This document shows positions 1 to 13,759 of a stretch of DNA of 64,000 nucleotides, piece by piece. The notes under the pieces were generated by a model. That model did not search any database. It saw only the letters and a program-made list of their open reading frames with translations, and was not told the DNA's origin. The position numbers and the translations under genes were made by a program. Position 1 is the stretch's first letter. The number at the start of each line of letters is the position of its first letter. Source of the stretch: Liriodendron chinense (Eukaryota; Streptophyta; Magnoliopsida; Magnoliales; Magnoliaceae); assembly GCA_003013855.2 (NCBI GenBank), contig PVNU02004155.1, forward strand, positions 310,001 to 374,000, given 5' to 3'.

Positions 1-398
1 AGGGTGAGCTGGGGAGGATAGCAAAACTAAAGCAAATTTGTGCAAGCCTAGTCAAACTGACTATTCTAGGCAACATGGCCCATCCACCAGGAGATGGAGG
101 AATAAGAACCGCAACTACTGGACCTAACGCATATTCTGTCATACCGGCATGGCCCCACGGATTGGTTTCCAATCAGAGCATCAAGCAGCCAACATAATTC
201 TACTTGATTAAGCCTTGAACTCATCCAAAGAGTTTGCTTCAAAAGGATTATGACTATCTATAAAGTAATGGCCCTAGCTACTTCAGAATAGTTAGTTAAA
301 AAAGGCTCATTTATTAAGGACCCTAAGGAATCTGTCATCTTGCTTGTTGGATTTTCAGCCACTAGCGTTTGACCAGGCAGGTCCACGATGATGGACCC

Positions 399-1248
399 AG
401 TGTTTAAATTATCTCCGATATTATCTCTATTTCTAGCTTAGCGATACTGATAACACTGATAGTATAAAAAATTATAGGCATCGGCGATGTATCACTAAAT
501 ATCGCAAATGTATCAATATTGTCAATATTTTCAATTGTGTAAATTTCAGGCATCATTTCTATTGTCAATGCATTAATACCGCCGATGTATCGTCAATATT
601 TTTTACTATGTAAATTCCAAGTGTCACTTGTATCATCAATGCATCTACAATATTTCGATAATATCGCCAATGTATCGATACACCAAAAATTTGTATATTA
701 AAAATTTTCCATTTCGTACTTTTTATGGGCACATGGTTTTATGCAGCATTCAAGTTGTTAACGATAACATTGATAATATCACGATATTATCATTATCGCA
801 ACATGACAACAACAAGACCATAATCTTTAGTTTTTTTTTTTTTAAGATGTTAACGATTTGTTTGGAAATATCATGTGTTGCCGATATTCTAAAATATCAT
901 GTGTTGCCGATATTCTGAAATATCAATAGATGTTTGGATGGAAGGTCAGATATTGAATGGATAGACGGGATGGATGAGATGATTGGACTAATTTCTTACA
1001 GCAGCACATGCTTTTAGGCCCCCCATTAAATAGAAACCTATTATGTATGCATTCCTTTTGCAATTTTTTTATTCCTAAATATGCAAATATGTCTATTTTA
1101 TCATCTCCTGAAGATTCACTGAAAAATTCCACTATTTTTCCCAGTTTCCCCGCATTTCCAGTTATCAGCGATATTATCAACGATATCGATATTGTTTCTG
1201 TATCCCCGGCTAGCGACACTTGTAGTGATACCGAAACTCCGAACACTG
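399..1248 (+). mobile_element. MULE-like non-autonomous element, copy 1
   Basis: 850-bp AT-rich repeat made of GATATTATC / GCCAATGTATCG-type motifs, with short termini AGTGTT...AACACT and a 9-bp duplication GATGGACCC at 390-398 and 1249-1257. A related copy lies at 25420-26286 and a rearranged one at 5562-7385. A 9-bp duplication suggests Mutator-type, but the short termini make the superfamily call tentative. Confidence 0.65.
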
Positions 1249-1492
1249 GATGGACCCAAAAAAACACCATTGGGTTGTTTGATAAATCCATGAGTGGATC
1301 AGCTGAGAAAATTTCCAATGGCTCAACTGATAGATCTGCAAAGGAATCAAAAGGAGAAACGATGGATGATTGAAAATGTCAAGGTGAAAGACAAGCTTGC
1401 TAAAAATTCAATGACCATATCAACAAATTCTATGGAGAATGTTAAAGTTGAGATGGATCTATTGGTTCCATCTATAAGATGATGGAACTTCT

Positions 1493-1654
1493 AGGTCCTT
1501 ACTCATGTCTCAGTAGTAGACTCACAAGAGTTTCAACGCGAGGTCATGGGTTTGAGTATCCATTGTGGTATAAAAAAGCCATTGTGGTGTAAGTGCATGG
1601 GTGTGCGTGGGGTGTGAGTGCGTGCGTAGAAATAAAAATAAAAACAAAAAAAGG
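1493..1654 (+). mobile_element. SINE with 13-bp target-site duplication
   Basis: tRNA-like head (TCAGTAGTAGACTC region; B-box-like GGGTTTGAGTATCC), GTG-rich body and A-rich tail. Flanked by TGATGGAACTTCT at 1480-1492 and 1655-1667. Same family as 44972-45105. Confidence 0.8.
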
Positions 1655-2460
1655 TGATGGAACTTCTGTAATGAGAAGGTTGAAACAACGACAACGGGAA
1701 AAAAAAACACGAGCAAGCAAGGCAAAATCACCAATCCAGCATTCAAGACGAGTACTCTACTATCCAAGAAGAGATGGAAGACATTGTAGAGGACTTGAAA
1801 CTCAAATAAGTGAAAGAGGAAGTGGCATGCCCTGCCTCTGCAATAGGTGAAAGGAGTTCGTAACTGATAAGTTGGTCTCTAACATCAGCTCCTTCCCAAG
1901 CTGTGAAGAAGCACGACAAAGGTGGATCATGGCAGTGTATCAATGCCGGCTTTAAACTCCATAACAAGTTTTTTTTCTGAGCAAGTGGGAATTGATGCTG
2001 GACAGTTCAATATCAGTAGGAGAGCACAAAGTGGTCCCGTTGCTAGTAGGTTGGAAATCAGGCAATCAGATCGCAAATCAAGCCCTTCCAGGGATCCCAA
2101 GTAAGAACCCAATTGTCCATATTAAAATTTTGCACCATCCAACAATGTTGATTGAAGATCTACAACACTTCAATGGTCCTAATGTAACATCTAGACCAAA
2201 TCAATGGTCCGATTGAACTGTGCAGTTCATAGACCCACAAGATTTATCATTTAGTTAGAGTTAGATTTACGCAATGACTTTCTGGAGAAGTTTCCCTTTA
2301 GCATTTACATCACTTACTTTGCAAGCCACTTTCAAGTAACAAGCAATGTCTTAAGTGACATGAAATTTATCATGTTTGAAAGCCTATTGAGTTAGTTTTC
2401 AAACAAGCCCAATATCATGAAACTCTGAAGTCATTTGGGAAAGTTATGTGTTGTGTTTTT

Positions 2461-2740
2461 ATAAGAAAAATATATTTCAAAAATAAAACATTTCCTTTTA
2501 GAAAGTAAATAAATATATTATATATGAAAAAATTTCTCAAAATACTCATGGATTAGTGGTAAGATGAGAGGGTTTTGCTATAGGAACCTGGGTTCAAGCA
2601 CGCGCGTGTGCATGGCGTGCATTGTCTGGCTACTTGGTGCTTTTTGCCACTTTATTAGGCACACTATGCAATTCGCACATACGCATCATCGCAAGGAGCC
2701 TAAAAAGCGTAACCTTTTTGGTACTTGATGTTGCTTGTAA
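2461..2740 (+). repeat. Dispersed duplicate block, copy A
   Basis: Clearly similar to 3591-3875: shared TTTTAGAAAGTAAATAAAT, a tRNA-like segment (GATTAGTGGTAAGATGAGAG...CCTGGGTTCAAG) and a GGTGCTTTTTGCCACTTTA block. Origin not recognised; possibly part of a degenerate copia LTR carrying a SINE. Confidence 0.6.
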
Positions 2741-2869
2741 AGAATGGGAATGGTTCATATACCTACTTATGGAACTCCCATTTGGCCAAGGCCTACTCCA
2801 GCCATGTTTATTGCTACCCTTTGTGATACCATGAGTAAGATACAATCATAAATCTAGAATTACAGGTCT

Positions 2870-3056
2870 GTGGCACAACTTTGTTAAAGGATTGCTCAGG
2901 GATCGAGTAATCACAGTAGAATTTGTTAAGTCCACCATGAACTTAGCAGATCCCTAAACAAAAAATTTACTAAGAGATCAAATAAGGAGAACCACCAAAG
3001 GAATTGGACTAAGATCTATAAAGACATGACTTTCACTCTCGATGGTAACCCTATCT
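2870..3056 (+). pseudogene. Ty1/copia RNase H C-terminal remnant
   Basis: With one in-frame stop, one frame reads RDRVITVEFVKSTMNLADP followed by TKNLLRDQIRRTTKGIGLRS, the typical copia RNase H end (ADPLTK...GMGL). The sequence downstream to about 4640 looks like degenerate LTR, but I cannot set its ends. Confidence 0.7.
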
Positions 3057-3590
3057 AAGTTTTGAAATATAGGCTAGGTTCAAAGGGTAACAAACAAGTC
3101 AAGCAAGTGGCTGAAGCATGCACTAGAAAAATCTGGGTCTCATTCCTAAAAATCTAGTGTTTGGTTTCTACATACAATAGGATGTTGAGTACTAACTCTT
3201 AATAGGCCTATAAACAGTTTTTGCGAGGATGAAGTGGAATCATCTTTGATGGATATACCTATATGAATTGAGAAGTGAAGTCTCTTCTAGAAAGATTGGG
3301 ATCATTTCTAAAATACTTGTGAAATCAAGATACACACAAGGGCCATAAATGTGTGAACTTTTAGATCTACAAGTTAATATAAATAATTATGTGATATGTG
3401 TCTGGTGAGTCATATAAGGTTCTTAGTACAAGACTGATGGTTTACTAAGTACCTGACTTTGATACATATGAACTAAAATAAAGGCTCCAATACACAAGAT
3501 GCCTTCAATTATGCACTTTTTTATACTGATATACCAATCGTTCTTGCCACTCATTTTATTTTTTAAAATTGTGGAGGATCGCCATGTTGT

Positions 3591-3875
3591 TATAAGAAAA
3601 ATAAATAAAAAATAAAACAATTTATTTTAGAAAGTAAATAAATTTATTATATGTGAAAACTTTCTTAAAAATATTGATATGAATAAGTGGTAAGAGGGTT
3701 TTTGCCATGAGAACCTTGATTCAAATCTCCATCGCACCGTCCTCGCATGCACACTTAGAGTGGACCGTAGGGCCACCTGGATGCTTTTTGCCACTTTACC
3801 AAGCACACTTTGCACTTTGCACGTACACATTATCACAAGGAGACCAAAAAGCCTAATCTTTCTAGTACTTGGTCC
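3591..3875 (+). repeat. Dispersed duplicate block, copy B
   Basis: Second copy of the 2461-2740 block, about 1.13 kb away in direct orientation, with several substitutions and indels. The pair brackets the copia RNase H remnant. Confidence 0.6.
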
Positions 3876-4989
3876 AAAACCATCTAAGACACGGTACACT
3901 TAGGGATGAACCATGATCTAACCGAAGGTTTAACCCACTAGTATTTAAGGTTCTAGCCATATTGTTGGTTTAGTGTGCCTAACACATAGCTGTTTAAGTG
4001 ACACAATGCCACCTATCGTACACATGGTAGCAGTTAGGTTGATTAGGATCTAGGGGGTAGTTACATGTGTTGACATGTGGCAACAATTTTTCGCTATTGT
4101 TTAAGCAACTTTGTTCAAAAGAGACTAAAATAACTGCAACAAGAAAGGACATGTCCATTCATGGCAAGTATGTTGTATACGAATGGGTGTGTGGATGTCC
4201 TGAAGATGCACAAGAGTGTCTATCCAAGAAGGACACCATGTCCTTATAAGTTCCATATATTCCGAACATTATAATCCAAAGATACAAGAACATTCCCAAA
4301 TCAAGCCATCCATAACCTTGCACTCTCATCTCTGCCCTCTTGCACTTGTCCTTTTGAGAATGTTTTTGTGAAGTATATTAATATCAACTCTTAGAAATCT
4401 GTTCAACACTTAGAGGTGCAAATCTTCGTGTTGAATTATAGATTTGTGAGTTCATTGTATCCTAAAGACAACTTGTCATCTCCCTTGTTTTGCACTTGTT
4501 GGAATATATCCAAAACGGGACAACAAATCTTTCTTGAGATATTCACTATCAAGTCAAGACTTGAACCCGCAAATCTAATATATAATATTCTTCTCAAATT
4601 TCTTTATTTCCTTCATTGTGTAGATCCTATCTTTCCAACATTATGGTCTACTTCTGAAAAAGCACATATTGTTTTGATGGGTTTCAAGGATATTTTATTG
4701 AAATCATGAGTATGGTTATATTAGTGTAAAGACACTTTGATAAATAGTTGATGGCTATTAGAATAGAAGTTTATTTCCATGGGTGTTATATCATGTCTTG
4801 CTTCCCTCCAGGCATGTGTTACCTCCCTTGGACATGCATCATCATAGGGTTTATTCACAAGTGTTGCATTATATATCCATCTTGGGTTTAATTGTCTATT
4901 TTCAAAAAAGTTTCATGGTGTGATCATCGGTAAGAGATAGGTAACTATGTTGAATTCCACTCTTTCAATTTAGTTGCAAGATTGCATCT
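3876..4989. other. Unassigned intron 12 sequence
   Basis: No open coding potential or clear repeat ends seen. Possibly residual copia LTR in the first part. Confidence 0.4.
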
Positions 4990-5537
4990 AGGGGTGCACA
5001 CGGTTCGGTACATTCCAGTTCTGGGGTGAAACCAGAACCAAACCATTTCCAACGGTTCCAGGAAATCTAGAACCGGACCGTTAGCACCCTAGAACCGAAT
5101 TGGAACCGAACCGTTAAAAACCGGTTCGGTTCCACGGTTCTGGGCTTTTTATAATCCAACCCAATTGCATTTGATTCCTTGATGCAATGCAATGTGTTTG
5201 TTAGATCTACATATCCATCCTCATTGTTAGACAATGTTTAGGTGGGCCACATTAAAAAAATAAAAATCAAAAAAATCAAAATGATCCAAATTTTAAGTGG
5301 ACTACTCGACATGAAACAATGAGGGTTAAACACCCAAGGTTCAGTTCCAAGTTTGGTTCCAGGGTTTGGTTCACGGTCCCGTTCAGTTCTACAAAACCCC
5401 AAACCAAGAACCAAACCGAACTAACCGGTTTTTTTATTTGGGAACCAGAACCAGTGCGCTTCAGAACCGGACCGAACCGAACTAACCGGTTCCGATCCAG
5501 TTTACCGGTTCCACCGGTTCCATGTGCATCCCTATAC
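4990..5537. mobile_element. MITE rich in GGTTCGGTTCC motifs
   Basis: Terminal inverted repeats TAGGGGTGCACACGG and CCATGTGCATCCCTA, with arms made of CCGGTTCGGTTCC-like motifs. hAT-like termini, but no clean 8-bp duplication seen. Confidence 0.6.
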
Positions 5538-6007
5538 AAGGTTTTATACACCTCATCTTTAGTGTTTGGAGTATAAGTATCGTTATATGTATCGATGACC
5601 AGGGAAACGAAAACATGTACCAATATTATCACCAAAACTCGGAAAAGTATCACTAATCAAGGGAAATATTATAGAAACGTCAGGAAAAAGGTGGAATTTT
5701 TCAATGAAACTTTAGGAAATGATAAAAGACACCTGCTTACACATGTAGGAATCAAAATATTGTAAAAAAACAACTATACATAATAAGTCTCCATTTTATA
5801 GGGACCTAACCATTTATTGTTGAAAGAATCATTACAAAATAAACATACAAAATTTGTAGCCAATCAATATATTGGCCAGTACTTGTTAATATATAAAATA
5901 ACAATGAACACATTTTACAACGTAAAAATGAAAAAAAAAAAAAAAAAAAAAAATAGGATTTTCCCAATTTCCCCCATTTTTCACTTCAATGTTAATTTTT
6001 TCGCCAC

Positions 6008-6064
6008 AAATCCATGTCTATGCATGATTCTCAATGCATGAGAATCATGCATAGACATGGATTT
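6008..6064. repeat. Perfect 26-bp inverted repeat with 5-nt loop
   Basis: Left arm 6008-6033 begins AAATCCATGTCTATGCATGA; right arm 6039-6064 is its exact reverse complement; loop ATGCA. It would form a fully paired hairpin if transcribed or cruciform. Confidence 0.95.
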
Positions 6065-6348
6065 CCATTACAATTCATGGTAACATTTGAAAAATGAAGT
6101 TTTTATGGATTTTCACCTTTGCGTTTTGGCCCATCCTTGTTTCAAGTAAAGATTTCTTTCCAAATCCAAACTTTTCTTCAATAAAACCAAGAGTGATCGA
6201 AATCAACCTAAGGAACAAAAAAAAATGTAAGAAATGGAGATGTCATGGGTTTTTTTAGAAGTTTTCCAATTTCCTATCAATTTTCACCTATTTATGGATG
6301 TTTCCCTACTATTAGGGATAATATCGCTAGTATGGGGGATATTATCGT

Positions 6349-7203
6349 CACAGTGTTTCAAATAGCGCTCGTAGCATAGCGGCAGCATACGCTACATAGC
6401 GTAGCATAGCCATAGCACTACGTAGCATAGCTAAATAGTGTAAATCCCCTATAGCCTACACTACAAGGGTCGTAACGTACGCTACGGCTACATAGAGTGT
6501 AGCGTTTGTAACATACGCTACAGTGTATTTTTTATTTTTTAAGAGTGATGAGAGCATCTATATTTTTTAGTTTTTTTTATTAAAAATAGTGTAGAAGTCA
6601 TAATTAAAAAAAAAAAAAAAAAAACTTAAAATGTAAAGTTAAAACCAAACCTTTCTTTGTTTACTTTCACTTAAAATGGTGGTGATCCTTTGTTAAAGTT
6701 GATGTAAAATTTACATGCTAAAAAACTTTTAAAACTAAATTTAAAAGAAAAAGGGTTTTGAAAGAGGGTTTCGAAAATCCCTATGTATAGATGACATCTA
6801 TATTGTACTTAATACTCTTAACCCATGGGATTTTTATTTCTTTTCATACTTCTGAGTTGTGACTTGTGGTTTCAATTAGACATTATTAATTAAAGTGGTT
6901 TGATTCGAAAAAATTAAAGTGGTTTGATTAGGAAGTTGTTGATGTGATAATTATTTGATTTGGTTTATGACTTTATATGTGGATTGGCTTTGGATAAATG
7001 ATAATTAATAAGTTACCTGAATATGATTATACTTGAAAAAATGAATTGTCTTTTAGGCATTTTTATACTTTTAGTTTTTTTCTTACTATTTATCATATTT
7101 TTCCTATATTTAAATTTAAAAAATAGAAGTATCGTGCAGCTTACGCTACACGCTATAGAGGGGTAAACGCTACGCAACACACTACCGCTATTTAAAACAC
7201 TAA
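6349..7203. mobile_element. hAT-like MITE with TAGCG-rich arms
   Basis: Termini CAGTGTTTCAAATAGCG and CGCTATTTAAAACACTA are inverted repeats; the subterminal regions are rich in GTAGCATA / TACGCTAC. Flanking ATTATCGT / ATTATCAA is a degenerate 8-bp duplication. Inserted in the MULE-like copy 3. Confidence 0.65.
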
Positions 7204-7557
7204 TTATCAATGGTATCATCTACCAGGGAACTTTTGTAAGAGATTTTTCTCAAAGTGTCACTGATATCAATATCTGCGATATTTGGAAATTTTTATACTT
7301 CCAACAGTTTCGATATCCCTTAACTGGGAATACCGATCATATCAGAGATATTATCGATAATATCACTGATATTTGGAACATTGTTCACATTATAGTACAT
7401 ATCGGGACATAAATCAGCACTAGCTTGCAAAAACAAACCCAACTTGAGGTGCCCACAGCTATTAAATGATCCTTGTGGAAGAGTTCAATAATGTGAAGTG
7501 AATGAAAGCAATAGACAAAGCAACAAACATGTGTGATAAACGAAAATATTTTCATAC

Positions 7558-7772
7558 CTGTGCTCACGCTCAAAAAAAGAGATGCCTAAGGTGACTGCTT
7601 TTGAGTAGACCCATGAAGCTGAGAAACGTGAAAGGAATGTCCCCATAGATGAATGACTTGCATTCTCCAGAGAAGCAGACATGCGGCCATCAGATATCTC
7701 TATGCATCTTATCACCATTTCCATATTGTTCACATCAAGGGATTGGTCCATCACTTGTGCCACTTCAATGGC
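7558..7772 (-). CDS. FAN1: FAN1 exon 12 (last exon in the window)
   Basis: 215 nt, phase 0 to 2. Acceptor TTCATAG|GCC, donor GCACAG|GTATGA. Encodes AIEVAQVMDQSLDVNNMEMV, then MSASLENASHSS and WVYSKAVTLGISFFEREHR. The following intron exceeds 7.5 kb and leaves the window. Confidence 0.92.
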
Positions 7773-10700
7773 CTATGAACAGGCAACTAGCATGGTTAGC
7801 AAAGACAATAACATTATCCATGTATCTCTGCATAGAAATGAACTATACCTCTTCATATGCAAGAAGGTCACTTCGATCTGCAAAAACATGTTGTGAAATG
7901 TTGCAGGTATAATCTGGATACTTGACCAGCCCCAAATCAACTAATAGAAAGGATGAGAGATCCTGCTCTCCGTTCAGGAAAAAGAGTCTCTGCAACAATG
8001 CAGTAAAACAATGAACACTTCGAGAAGAAACAGCAGACCTTAAACCAAACAAAAAGACTGAATTCCCACATTTCACAGAGAAAAAGAAAAGCAAACTGCC
8101 ACTACAGGTAAAGAAACGATCATGAACTCACCTGGATGCGCCAGACAAGGAACTCAGCAGTGGAAGAAATCCGTATGCAGATACCTGTCCGTTCTAAGAC
8201 CATGTTTGGTAGTGACGGGCTGCATATTCAATAGTTAAATAAAAAAGAATGGAAGGTCATGAACTCAATAAAAGTGTATGCAAGGCTTTGACATAAATAA
8301 TAAGAGGCCAAAAGCAAACCCCTCAAATACCATATTCCATCTTCATATGCTGCATATAGCCATCTAACAAGTTCCTCCCTTTTTGCACAACGGATGCCTT
8401 TCTAAAGCAGCAAAAGAGTAAAAGAAAAAAAAATGAGGAGATCCATTAAAGCAATTGATAGAATTCAACAGCCTTCAAACTAATCTGCAAAAAAAAAAAG
8501 AAAAAAGTGAAAGCAACTAGAATTAAGTGACACTAAGTAGAGAGGTAAGTGAGTAGGAGACATTGATCCATGGTATGCCAAAACAGTTAGTAATGCTAAT
8601 GGAGGTAACCATTATGCGTTAGGGGGCCAAAACGGTCGTTGCAGAAAAAATGAACCGCAACGTGGGCGAAATAGATTTTTTCAAAAAAAAAAAAACGGGG
8701 GGGGGGCGCGCCGTAACAACCGTTACAGCCTGTATCTTTGATAGAGCAACAAAAGTCAATGTGTCTTCCCTTCAGAGAAGGATAGTTTCATTTTTTATTT
8801 GAATTGTTTACGAGAAGGATATTTTCGTAATATCAAATATTTTCAACAAGATGATAAGTAAGCTGATCTAAACACGCAAACCTTTGAAAGCACCAGAGTT
8901 GAAATTTCACGTAGCTCGGAGACGGTAAGCAAATCTAGAACCTCCCTTGTATCATTTTTGGATGGCTCCTTTGTGAATTCCAAAGAACGGAAATACTCTG
9001 CCACTGTTAAAACATACAAATAATCAGTATATATTAGTATGCAACCTGCACATTTGGACATGAAAGAAATACTCAATACTAAGGGGGTTATAAAGAAATT
9101 TAATTACTGCGAAGTTCTTCAGCTGCTTGTTGAGAATCTGATATTTCTGGGTACGAAATGTTGGACATACGAAACCAAGGACCTAAATCAGACAAGCCAG
9201 ATCCCATGAGTTGCATCACTTTGGAGATCACCACATTTTCTCAGATTATAACTCGCTAAACCAAGAATCAGTCGAATTATTTAGAGTAAACAGGTTAAGA
9301 GCACTTTTAGTCCAGTATATTAGTATGCATCGTAACCACCTAAAATCATATACAGGTGTGCAACTCAAAAAGGGAATAGTACAAATTACAATTTCATCAA
9401 GAGAAATTTGAATTTATAGAATTAAAACCCAATAGCCATAAGGTGTGTATCTATGGAATTTTTACCCATAGCTGAATGTAAATCCACACATAAGTCAAAC
9501 AGAAACATCTCCAAGACCTTGTCAGGTGATAATTAAGGCAACTCTATTATAAACCATTTCAATGGGCAAGTAGTGAATGTCAAAGCTACAGAAGGGCAAG
9601 CAGGGCTGATTCTAAAGATCAACCTAACAGGAAGTCGTTTTTAATAGTTCAAGATACATGGACTTCCAATCCGAATAAATAGGCAAATGCAGCAAAGGAC
9701 AAGAGAATGCACTTTTGTAGCACTCGTCCCAATCCCAATAAAATGCTTGTATGCAGTTTCTTCAAGTGACCAAAAGGTTATATTGATACAGAATTCTTCT
9801 GTCGATATGACTGGGAGAAAAATTTATGAGAAATACACACAAGGTTCATGCTTACCGCCTACCCCATAGACCAATATGTATTGGCCAATACATGTCCAAT
9901 TGAACATAAATACATGCACCATTGCCCATCTTTTTCCTTTATAAGGTGTCTTGTTGCGCATGTGTTCAGTTTGAGCTTCAAATCTCAACCAAAGTACCAT
10001 GAGAGGTATCACTTTCTTGTGGTCACAAAACCTCATTTTTGCTCTTTCAAGGTCCATTTGTGTGCCCAATAGGGCCATGTGAAAATCTGATAGAAATTTC
10101 AGGAAAAAAAATACAAAAACAAAAGAAAGAACAAAAGAGAAAAACATATATGAACAAGATCTTAATTCTAATTTTCAATTTTTTTCACCCAAACAGCCAA
10201 AACATTTTATATTGGTAAGAGTATTCGAACACTTGACACTCCAGAAACTTTCTTTTTCTTTGGATGGAATACAATTTATTAAGAAAGAAAAACAGCAAAT
10301 ACAAATAAAGTGGTTATCATCGAGTTCACAAGAAGTGACCCGGTAGAGACGCCACCTTTAGCAAGAAACAGCCAAATCTTTGGCATTTCTTGCAAAAGAC
10401 ATATCACAACTTTGTAATACTCACGTCGAAGGAAAGTCCTCACAACTCTGGGTCCAAAAATGAGGACAACCTAATGTCATTGATGGGGTAACCACCAATA
10501 ATTAACAGGCCCAAACAGGAGGACAAGAAATTTCTCAAATTGTCCCTCTCAAGGCCTTGACTTCAGTCTCATCTGAATTCATGACCTGCCATGGCAGGAA
10601 AAGTCATCAGCCTTATTTGAATTCACAACCCACTGCTGGAAAAAGTCATCTAAACCCCATCATCTTAAAAAGTCATCTAAGCTCCCTTCCTCCTTCCCCC

Positions 10701-13700
10701 TACATCTCTTGCCAATCAGCTGCATCGACTTAGAAACCAGGCAGCCCCACCGAAGTCCATGAAATACCTTCTTAATGAGTGTCGCTAAGTGAGATGGTTC
10801 CCAATTCACTTCTTGAGACTTGAGAGATTAGGACCATTATGAAAAATGTGATTATTTCATTCTTTGCCGATGAACCCTTTGTCACTGTATAGCCATAATC
10901 AACCCACTTTCTCCACTGTAGGTCTTAGAATTCAGCCCATCCAACACGGACCATGAAAATTGATACACGAATATAATGCAAAATAGCATGAGATCGGCAA
11001 ACATCGCCAGATGGATAGCCCAAAACGAAGGAAACATAAAAACAAATAATTAGAAATCACTCTTCGCATGCGCAAGAAAAAGTAATCCACTAAAGAGAGA
11101 TTCAACAGCTCCAGTCCAAAATCAATGCATTAAGTTAAAACTCAACAACAGCTCCATGCTCCAAAGCTCCAACACCTAAATAATCAACCAACTGCATAAC
11201 TGATCTTTGTAAAAAGAAGCCCTTAGATAACACTAAACCGGTCCAAAAGCTCCTACACAACGTAGATCATCATCTAATTTAATCACAGCCCTTGATTCTA
11301 AGGCAGCCGGCTCAGATGACTTGGACTCAAGAGGCAAAAACCTTCTAACTGTAACCATATAACATATTAAAAACCACTTAAATGACTTAAAGAGTAGTCT
11401 TCGAAAAATTACCTAAAAGTCCCTTCAAGAATAGAAACAGATTAGGACAACTCCAACAGTTGTTATTGAGAATACACATAGTTGCCGGTGCTCCCACTAT
11501 CAGCAACCACATCACAAAGCTCCCACTCTACCATCACTTGGTCCAAAATATGCTACCCCATTGGTCATTATCTTTTTCTTACTTAATTGCAATTTATAGC
11601 AAGTTTGGCAAACTTAGAACTCGGACTTGATTCAGTCCTCCTAAAAAATTTGACTCAGGCCATTCCTGTTCCTTCTAAGTGATTCTATATTTACAAAAGT
11701 TACATAAAACAGTTACAAAAATCATTAATTTCTCATAAAATTCACAAGTCATGTTTCATAGAAAAACATTCTACTAAGAAAGCTTCAGTTTTCTCTCTCC
11801 TTTTCTTTTATCGCCAATGAAGTACCAAAGTTGACAATAAAATCCAAACTAAAAAGGTTTTAGCTCCAAAATTGATCTTTGCTAACCAAATCATCAAAAT
11901 GACCAAAAAAGAATCTCAAAACTCTCAGATAGCCATAAGCCATAACAATTCTAAGCCACATCATCATCACTTGTGGATAGAAGAGAGTCAACTTCATGTT
12001 GATTTTCAACCCTGTTGGCAACATTAACACACATGGCAAAAGCTTCTTGTTCATTGACAAAATCTCCATACATATGGACCATCTCCTCATCAACATCCTC
12101 GACTTTATTGTTCTCAGCACCATTGAAAAGAAAATCATATAATTCTCAAAGTTCGAAATTTAAAATTAAAAGACCAACAACGTCAATAATTTAAATAATA
12201 CTTGATGTGAAGAAATATGGTCCATCATAGAGTGGAATGGCGTACAAGATTCATGTAGCTAGAACCCAATTAATAGGGACGAGGCATAGATGATGATGAC
12301 TTGATGTCAACAAATACTCCAGGAATTGGCATTTTCTACCCCATCTCCTCTAGGGGCTAAAGGATTGAACCGATCTATTTTGTGTTGACCCTTGTTAAGG
12401 TGCAAGTTATAGTGGACATGTACAAAATCATTCGATCATTTTTTAACCACATATTCACACCATCTAACTAGGAACTCTTGCAACTATCTCCCGCTTGCAA
12501 TATTGTGGAGACTGATTCCAATTAGTCACCAAAGGTTAAGATTGCTTTTTTTTTGGTGGGTTAAGATTGCTGAGATGATTGCTAATGCTATAAAATTGGC
12601 AACCAAAATGGAAATTTTATAGTTTATTTTCTCCTCTCTTTTTTATTCCTGATCTTCTTCTTCTTCTTCTTTTCTTTTGAAAGGGTAACGAAATTTTATT
12701 AATAGAACACAGTGAAGCAAAAGCTAGGCAGGAAAAGAATACAATCCAAAATTGCATCCCAAAGAAAGACAAAAGATTACAAACATCCACAGTTGTTAAG
12801 CCAGACGCCCAACCCACCATTTCCGCCTTAACCTTTCTCACCACCTCTTCCACAGATCCACTCCTATTCTGGAAACAAAGATTACTCCACTCCCCCCAAA
12901 GCACCCACAGCACTGCCATTAAGAAAAGAAATCACACTGCCTTTCCTTCCCAATCCCTCCGCCATGCCAAGCCCACAGGAACTCTTACAACAAATTTCAA
13001 CATCACCAACGATATGTTGAAGATTGCAAGGAAGCACCCCCACGCCTTCGAAGAAAAAGGGCAATGGATGAATTGGGGACCAATCGACTCGGCATCACTC
13101 ATGCACATAACACAAATGTTGGGGAGGATCATTGATCTGTTTAAGAGGTTGTCTATGGTCAACACCCTTTTCCTACCCACCAACCAAACGAAGGCCGCGA
13201 CCTTGGGGGCTAGTCTTCTTTATTGTAAATGAGAGAAAAAGAAATACATTTCCAATAAAAGAAATAGAAAAGGAAGAAAATATAAAAGACTGTGGAGCAT
13301 ATGGTCAATCAAAAAGAGAGAGAAAAGGAGAAGAAAGAAGATGTTTTTGGACTCCTCTTTCTCTTAAAGATGACGAAAAGATTTTTTTTTCTTTTTTCTT
13401 TTGAACTATTTAAAGAAAAGTGATAGAGCTTTGAAAGAAATGATTATGAAAAGGGAGAGAGAGATAAAAAACAATGTCGTTTTTTCTTTGCAAGAAAAGA
13501 AGGTTTGGTGTTGGGGTTGGATTTTTTGTAGTTTATGAGTGAAGGAATAGGTTTTCTCTCAATAAAAAATTCTCATTGAGAGGGAAAGAATAGGTTCCAT
13601 CAAGTAAAGTAAAATATTTCTTTGATGATTGGAAGTTGCACGTTCTCCCTTCTTGGGTTCAATTGGATACTAGGTCAAAGAAATTATGTACTACTGGAGA

Positions 13701-13727
13701 GGAAATGGCTAATTGTCTTCTCTTTTT

Positions 13728-13759
<32 letters not shown>

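Larger units (their letters stand above)
5562..7385 (-). mobile_element. MULE-like element, copy 3, reverse orientation, interrupted
   Basis: The left end AGTGTTTGGAGTATAAGTAT is the reverse complement of the copy-1 right end. GATATTATC-type motifs resume after 7203. Interrupted by the 6349-7203 element. Duplication not resolved. Confidence 0.5.

Noticed and set aside
1..7557. FAN1 exon 13 within the left part of the window
   Set aside because: No reverse-strand stretch resembling the expected GRRGYWTLRL or LEHMG blocks was found; the region is repeats.
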